A DNA stretch of 64,000 bases from Desnuesiella massiliensis (GTDB lineage: Bacteria; Bacillota; Clostridia; Clostridiales; Clostridiaceae). The DNA lies in NCBI RefSeq assembly GCF_001403615.1, contig NZ_LN879451.1, forward strand, positions 62,001-126,000, in the 5' to 3' direction. The notes beneath the pieces are model-generated. The model was not told the origin of the DNA. It did no database searches and saw nothing but the letters and a program-made list of their open reading frames with translations. Below are positions 59,750-64,000 of the stretch, one piece after another (the stretch's first letter is position 1; each line of letters begins with the position of its first letter). Both the position numbers and the translations under genes were made by a program.

Positions 59750-61204
59750 CTAATGTATCTCATCAAGGTTAGAAACATTTTTTTCTATCTTGGTATAGTC
59801 ATGATAGTTTTCTTTATACCACTTAAATCCAATACTCTTTAAAGAATTATCCTCCTTAGGATTCCTTTGAATATATTTGTCATCAATAGGTTTTAAATTA
59901 AGTAAAATACAAGTCTTTTCTGGGTTATCTGTATAAAAGGTGAGCCCTGCTAAATCCTCTAACTCTGGTTTAAATTCGCCAAAGATAGGATCTGCTATAG
60001 AATCGATGTTTATCCAAAGCTTATCTCGAAAATTGACTAAGGAGTATTTTACATACTGTTGATTTAAGGCATAATTTAAAAGCCTAGAGGTTCTTGCTAC
60101 TAGGATTTGTCCATTTTCTTTATATTCTTTTAAAAGCCTTAATGCCTCTATATTCTTTGCTATGAAAAGCTTTTCCGCGTTAACCCCAAAATGCTGTGCT
60201 ATTATAGAATAGCCTTGATCTTTAACTAGTTTGTTCAATCTCTCTTTTGTTATTTGTTTATGAACATTCTCTGGAGTCCATGTCCAATCTGCAGTACTTT
60301 TAATCATATCATAGGTATATCTATGAAATCCCCATATACGCTTCCCATCTCTAAGATTTATGGGGAACAAAGGATTGTCTACTTCAAAATCAGCTTTACA
60401 GTCAGAGTTCCATAAAAATTTTACCCCATTTTTAATAACAAGATCTGTATTATAATAAGGAGATTTAGCATTGTCCCCTTCTTGATAATGAAAGTATTTT
60501 CCTATATTATTAGCTCCAAAATTTTGTTTATTGCTTTGGTTACCATGATTTATCCACACTTTAAACTTCATATTTTCTTTGTTAAGGGTCTCCCAAGCTT
60601 TTTCTGCATATTCACGTCTAAAGCTGATATCCTCTCCCTTTAATCTTGAAAAATCGCCATAGGTATGGAGTGCATCAATCCATCCAGCCTTATAATAACG
60701 TTTTATTTTTTCTCCATCATGTATAGCCGTTGAATCAGTTCCCTTATAGTAGGTCATTACCGACTCCTGACCATGCCCCTTAAGATCTGTTATCTCTGGT
60801 ACATTACTTCCTGTAAATACCCACATGGTATCCCCTATATCCAAGCCTAAGCCTTCTCCAAATTCCGTCCTTTCCTTTGTATTTAAGAATCTATGGTACT
60901 TTTCAAACTCTTCTAAAGTTGTGTTATCAATATCTGAAGATATAGCTACCATAGCCTTATAGGGATATGGAAATTTTCTCATATCCTTACTATTATGTAT
61001 CGCTCTAGAGGCTTTAAGCTTTTCTATAACCTCTTCAGGCACTTTTTTTTCTTCGACTTTTTTTTCCTGATTAGGCGGTTCCTGTGCCAGCCTTTCAGAA
61101 ATAACAGCCTGTTGTTTTCCAGGAGTATTAGGAAGCCTACTGCAACCTAGAAAAACACTAACTAAAAGTAATACAAAAGACAAAAGTACAAAACACTTTT
61201 TCAT
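59750..61204 (-). CDS. Lipoprotein with polysaccharide-deacetylase-like features
   Basis: 484 residues. The lipoprotein signal MKKCFVLLSFVLLLVSVFLGC ends at Cys21, then a charged linker (EKKVEEKKVPEE). The body has SSDIDNTT, WIDALHTYGDFS, KVWINHGNQSN and IIAQHFGVN, with Asp and His in an order that recalls the carbohydrate esterase/deacetylase barrel. I do not recognise the exact family, so the enzyme assignment is a suggestion. It would be fixed on the outside of the membrane. Single gene. Confidence 0.65.
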   Translation of the reverse strand: MKKCFVLLSFVLLLVSVFLGCSRLPNTPGKQQAVISERLAQEPPNQEKKVEEKKVPEEVIEKLKASRAIHNSKDMRKFPYPYKAMVAISSDIDNTTLEEFEKYHRFLNTKERTEFGEGLGLDIGDTMWVFTGSNVPEITDLKGHGQESVMTYYKGTDSTAIHDGEKIKRYYKAGWIDALHTYGDFSRLKGEDISFRREYAEKAWETLNKENMKFKVWINHGNQSNKQNFGANNIGKYFHYQEGDNAKSPYYNTDLVIKNGVKFLWNSDCKADFEVDNPLFPINLRDGKRIWGFHRYTYDMIKSTADWTWTPENVHKQITKERLNKLVKDQGYSIIAQHFGVNAEKLFIAKNIEALRLLKEYKENGQILVARTSRLLNYALNQQYVKYSLVNFRDKLWINIDSIADPIFGEFKPELEDLAGLTFYTDNPEKTCILLNLKPIDDKYIQRNPKEDNSLKSIGFKWYKENYHDYTKIEKNVSNLDEIH

Positions 61205-61399
61205 GATTAGATCTTTCCCCCCAAAAATATTAGTTCAATAGGAATAATTTAAATTTTTTATTAATAATTAGTTCTAAATCCATTCTACAATAAAAACACT
61301 ATCAAATCTTTATAAAAAATAATAAATTTGATAGTGTTTATTTATAATTTTGTTAAAAAATTAATTCCGTTGTTAAAACTGCATTATTCCTTACAATAT

Positions 61400-62053
61400 C
61401 TAAACCAAAGTTCTTGATATCTCTGTCTTTATTCGCTTTACAGGAATTATAGCTAAAATAATCATAGCTATTATGGCTTCTGGTAATAAATAAGTGCCAT
61501 TATATAATACAGAATATACTATAACATTTTGTCCCTCTGCATAGGAGGCGAAAAACACTACTCCTGAAATAACATGGCATATAAATCTTAGAGCCACAGC
61601 AACTAACGCTCCTAGGGATACGTTATTTTTAAAATAACCTGCCGCTCCCAATACACCAAAAGCTAATACATAGTCAAGCAAAAGCTGCACTGGATGCACT
61701 ACATAGGCTCCTAATAGCAAATCAATAATACCAAACAATACGCCTGCTAAGTAACCTACTCTTGCGCCATAAACATAGGCTATAAAAATAATAGGAATCA
61801 TACTTCCTAGAGTCACAGAACCTCCCATGGGCATTTTCATTATTGTAAACATTTTTAGCACAGTACCTAATGCTATGGCAATGGCTACTTGAATCATAAC
61901 CTTTGTTGTGAGCTTTACTCTGCTGATATATACAAATGCAATAAATAGAGCTGCCACTACTAATAAAGTAATATAAATCATAGGATCTGAGAAAATTGCA
62001 GCAAAAGATTCCGTAGCTTCTGGAGCCTTAAAATTAAATTTAAACCAATCCAT
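61400..62053 (-). CDS. thiT: Thiamine transporter ThiT (ECF substrate-binding subunit)
   Basis: 217 residues, six membrane helices. Conserved parts: MGGSVTLGSMIPIIFIAYVYGARVGYLAG and the late EGQNVIVYSVLYNGTYLLPEAIIAMI, the thiamine-binding face. It works with a shared ECF energising module not in the window. AAAGGAGG precedes the ATG. A TPP riboswitch and terminator control it, matching the substrate. Confidence 0.94.
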   Translation of the reverse strand: MDWFKFNFKAPEATESFAAIFSDPMIYITLLVVAALFIAFVYISRVKLTTKVMIQVAIAIALGTVLKMFTIMKMPMGGSVTLGSMIPIIFIAYVYGARVGYLAGVLFGIIDLLLGAYVVHPVQLLLDYVLAFGVLGAAGYFKNNVSLGALVAVALRFICHVISGVVFFASYAEGQNVIVYSVLYNGTYLLPEAIIAMIILAIIPVKRIKTEISRTLV

Positions 62054-62084
62054 TATGGTTCCTCCTTTTATAAATTATAAAAAA

Positions 62085-62112
62085 ATAAACACTGCCGAAA
62101 AACAGTGTCTTA
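62085..62112 (-). terminator. Expression-platform terminator of the TPP riboswitch
   Basis: On the minus strand ACACTG, loop TTTTTCGG, CAGTGT followed by TTATTTTTTT, between the aptamer and thiT. Confidence 0.8.
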
Positions 62113-62117
62113 AAATC

Positions 62118-62275
62118 TATCCCTGCTTTCCTACGCTGGCATTATCCAGTTCAGGTATAAGGCATCTCGAAAAAATAACTAAGCTTTTTCTTATATTTTG
62201 CTACATTATTTTTTCCGCTGCCTAAGGGTTAGGATTTTGCAATCCCTCTCAGCATAAATGCACCCCTAGCGTGTT
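62118..62275 (-). promoter_or_regulatory. TPP riboswitch of thiT, with a repeat inserted in the aptamer
   Basis: On the minus strand the THI-box elements are clear: CTAGGGGTGCATTTATGCTGA and GAGGG, then ACCCTTA, and ACCTGAACTGGATAATGCC with AGCGTAGGAAA at the end. Between ACCCTTA and ACCTGA, where usually a handful of bases stand, about 68 bases of family B repeat are inserted (62158-62225). The insert folds on itself, so the aptamer may still form. Confidence 0.9.
62158..62225. repeat. Family B palindromic repeat inside the TPP riboswitch
   Basis: AAGGCATCTCGAAAAAATAA and inverted TTATTTTTTCCGCTGCCTTA-type end (CTGCCTAA). Arms AGGCA/TGCCT and GAAAAAATAA/TTATTTTTTC pair and would make one long hairpin. 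Confidence 0.75.
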
Positions 62276-62383
62276 TATTCTTTTATTGTGCTTTCAAATT
62301 CATTATATAACTTATATACTTAATAATCAATATTATTTGAAAATTATATTTCAGTGAATCATAAGAGATTTAGTTTTTGGACA

Positions 62384-62419
62384 TTAAAAGACCTACTGAA
62401 AAATCAATAGGTCTTTTAA
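62384..62419. terminator. Terminator after the zinc-ribbon membrane protein gene
   Basis: TTAAAAGACCTA and its complement (12 bp) around an 11-base loop, starting shortly after the stop at 62426 on the minus strand. Confidence 0.8.
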
Positions 62420-62425
62420 TCTAAA

Positions 62426-62827
62426 CTAAGTCTTTAATCTAAATTCATGACCACACTTCTTACAAGTAGCTATTACTTTACCCTTACCTCTAGGCAAACG
62501 AAGCTTCTGTTTACATTCAGGGCAAGCCACTATTTTATACTTTCTTCTCTCTTCTAAATTAATAGACATATTCTTATATTTTTTAGAAAATTTAAATCCT
62601 CCATTAGCCATTTTATAGGCTAAACCTCTAAGCCAATTTTCAAACCTTATGGCTTCATTGCTTCTTCCTGTAATATTTTTAGAGAAACTTCTCCAAAGAG
62701 CATATATAATTAGAGCAATTCCAGTTAAGGCTGTATATCCAGAAAGCAGCAAGGGTAGCGCTATTATGACTATAAACTTAGATAATCTATCCCAGCCATA
62801 CCTTCCATTGTAAAAATTAAGATTCAT
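62426..62827 (-). CDS. Membrane protein with C-terminal zinc ribbon
   Basis: 133 residues. Two close hydrophobic segments (about 17-45), then a basic region and a C-terminal zinc ribbon (CPECKQKLRLPRGKGKVIATCKKCGHEF: two CxxC knuckles). Function unknown; the family occurs next to pepP-like genes in clostridia as far as I recall, which I could not check. It overlaps the end of pepP by 11 bases and is thus co-expressed with it. Confidence 0.82.
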   Translation of the reverse strand: MNLNFYNGRYGWDRLSKFIVIIALPLLLSGYTALTGIALIIYALWRSFSKNITGRSNEAIRFENWLRGLAYKMANGGFKFSKKYKNMSINLEERRKYKIVACPECKQKLRLPRGKGKVIATCKKCGHEFRLKT

Positions 62828-64000
62828 TCATAAACGCCTCTATTTCTTCTACAGTCTTAATTATATCCTTTGAAAGCACTTCATAGCTCTCTTCCGTAAC
62901 TAGAACATCATCTTCAATTCTTATCCCAATAGCTTCTTCTTCAATATATAAGCCTGGTTCTACCGTTACTATCATACCTGGTTTTAGCTCCACTTCTCTG
63001 CTTCCTACATCATGAGTATCTAAGCCTAGAAAGTGGCTTACTCCATGATAATAATATCTAGATAATTCTTCATCTTTTTCAATGACTCCTAGCTCTTTAA
63101 GCCCTTCTGCCAAATGCTTTTTAGCTATATTATTTAATTCCACAAAAGGTAAACCTGGCTTTATTGCCTTAATTACCTCTAGTTCTGCTTTAAGCACCAC
63201 ATTATATATTTGTTTTTGTCTTTCGGTGAATTTTCCATTAGCGGGTATAGTACGACTAATATCTGCATTATAATAATTTAATTGAGCACCAAGGTCAAAT
63301 AAAATTAAATCCCCGTCCTTAATGTCACTATTATTAGCTACATAATGAAGCACTGTAGCATTTTTCCCACTAGCCGCTATAGTTTTAAAGGCATAATCCT
63401 TAACTCCGTTAGTCTTTAAAACGAAATCAAAATAAGCTTCTAACTGGTACTCTTTCATACCTGCCTTAGCATTCTTCATTAGACTTTCTATACCTTCTTT
63501 GGTTATATCAATGGCCTTTTTCATCTCTTCTATTTCTTCTTCATTCTTTATAAGTCTCGATTCACATATAGAATTGAAAATATTCTTTACTTTTATTTGA
63601 GGATACCTATTTTTTATTGTATTAGCAAACTCTCCGCTTATAGAATTCGCAGAGCTCCATCTATCTCTTTCAAGATCTAGATAGATCCTTTCAATATCAT
63701 ATGTGGTTATAAGCCTATGCACTGTAGCTTCAAAGTCCTCTAAATGCTTTATGCCTTCTATAGCTGATATTTCTTTCGCCTCTTCTGCACTTATAGTCTT
63801 ACCTACCCATTTTTCCATCACTGGATCTGCCTTTTGTATAAATAAGGTTTCTTCTACCTTACCATTTACTTTGCTTATCATTAATATGATCTTTTCTTCA
63901 TCTATGCCTGTTAAGTAATAAAAATTTCTGTTTGGTGTAAATGGATATGCTTCATCAGCACTCTTTTTAGGAGCACTTCCTGCAAACATAATTAATATAG
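62817..64000 (-). CDS. pepP: Xaa-Pro aminopeptidase (M24), 5' end outside the window
   Basis: The visible 394 or so residues contain the N-terminal control domain and the complete pita-bread domain: LFDLGAQLNYYNADISRT (two Asp), HGVSHFLGLDTHDVG (His), VEPGLYIEEEAIGIRIEDDV (two Glu). The in-frame ATG at 63989 is not the real start: the frame stays open to the window edge (ILI before MFAGSAPKKSADE), which matches the hydrophobic LILFAGSAP strand of the family. About 20 residues are missing. Cleaves N-terminal residues before proline. Confidence 0.92.
   Translation of the reverse strand, partial: ILIMFAGSAPKKSADEAYPFTPNRNFYYLTGIDEEKIILMISKVNGKVEETLFIQKADPVMEKWVGKTISAEEAKEISAIEGIKHLEDFEATVHRLITTYDIERIYLDLERDRWSSANSISGEFANTIKNRYPQIKVKNIFNSICESRLIKNEEEIEEMKKAIDITKEGIESLMKNAKAGMKEYQLEAYFDFVLKTNGVKDYAFKTIAASGKNATVLHYVANNSDIKDGDLILFDLGAQLNYYNADISRTIPANGKFTERQKQIYNVVLKAELEVIKAIKPGLPFVELNNIAKKHLAEGLKELGVIEKDEELSRYYYHGVSHFLGLDTHDVGSREVELKPGMIVTVEPGLYIEEEAIGIRIEDDVLVTEESYEVLSKDIIKTVEEIEAFMNES

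Overview
The window is AT-rich chromosomal DNA from a spore-forming, anaerobic low-GC Firmicute, most probably a Clostridium of cluster I (sensu stricto). Support comes from spoVG and a possible sigma-H site, class III (anaerobic) ribonucleotide reductase, a clostridial ferredoxin, T-box leaders, polar GGAGG ribosome sites, and the housekeeping order mfd-pth-(two-component system)-prs-glmU-spoVG-purR-murC together with tatD-yabE-rnmV-rsmA-metG, which in this group lies near the replication origin. I cannot name the species. No rRNA, tRNA, prophage or CRISPR array was seen; the only complete insertion sequence is an IS1182-type element.

Layout. 1-10.8 kb (minus strand): 5' part of mfd, pth, an IS1182-type element inserted into the htrA terminator hairpin, a catalytically dead HtrA-like protein, its upstream histidine kinase/response regulator pair, prs, glmU, spoVG, purR. 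11-19 kb (plus): HD-GYP protein, murC, a short leader ORF with competing hairpins, a heterodimeric ABC exporter, a small membrane protein, a phosphoesterase. 19-22.3 kb (minus): a compact four-gene operon of a cytochrome b5-like protein, [NiFe]-hydrogenase small and large subunits and the maturation protease. 22.3-24.2 kb: T-box-controlled asnS. 24.4-28.8 kb (minus): phosphoglucomutase and two peptidases. 29-30.6 kb: alpha/beta hydrolase and a frameshifted LPXTG surface protein. 30.6-33.3 kb: nrdG and nrdD. 33.7-37.9 kb: DUF3048 lipoprotein, diguanylate cyclase, then degV-padR behind a striking six-half-site palindromic operator, and a 59-residue DUF3006-like protein. 37.9-44.4 kb (minus): isoaspartyl dipeptidase, ferredoxin, Mrp-type ATPase, lipoprotein, lgt, two poorly known proteins. 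44.6-48.2 kb (minus): rsmA, rnmV, yabE-like, tatD. 48.5-52.2 kb: cold-shock protein, DUF445 protein, Crp/Fnr regulator, soluble chemotaxis-type receptor. 52.3-64 kb (minus): T-box metG, SNF2 helicase, MATE exporter, lipoprotein, TPP-riboswitch thiT, zinc-ribbon membrane protein and the 3' part of pepP.

The strongest leads are: (1) the leader peptide/attenuator in front of the ABC exporter pair, which resembles the arrangement known for Bacillus subtilis bmrB-bmrCD; (2) the HtrA pseudoprotease coupled to a two-component system; (3) two families of palindromic MITE-like repeats, one copy of which sits inside the TPP riboswitch of thiT and another in the asnS leader; (4) the 50-bp operator with TATCA/TGATA half-sites every 9 bp over the degV-padR promoter; (5) the cytochrome b5-like partner of the [NiFe] hydrogenase. 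Start codons were reassigned wherever a better ribosome-binding site or family alignment supported it. All statements rest on reading the sequence; no database search was run.
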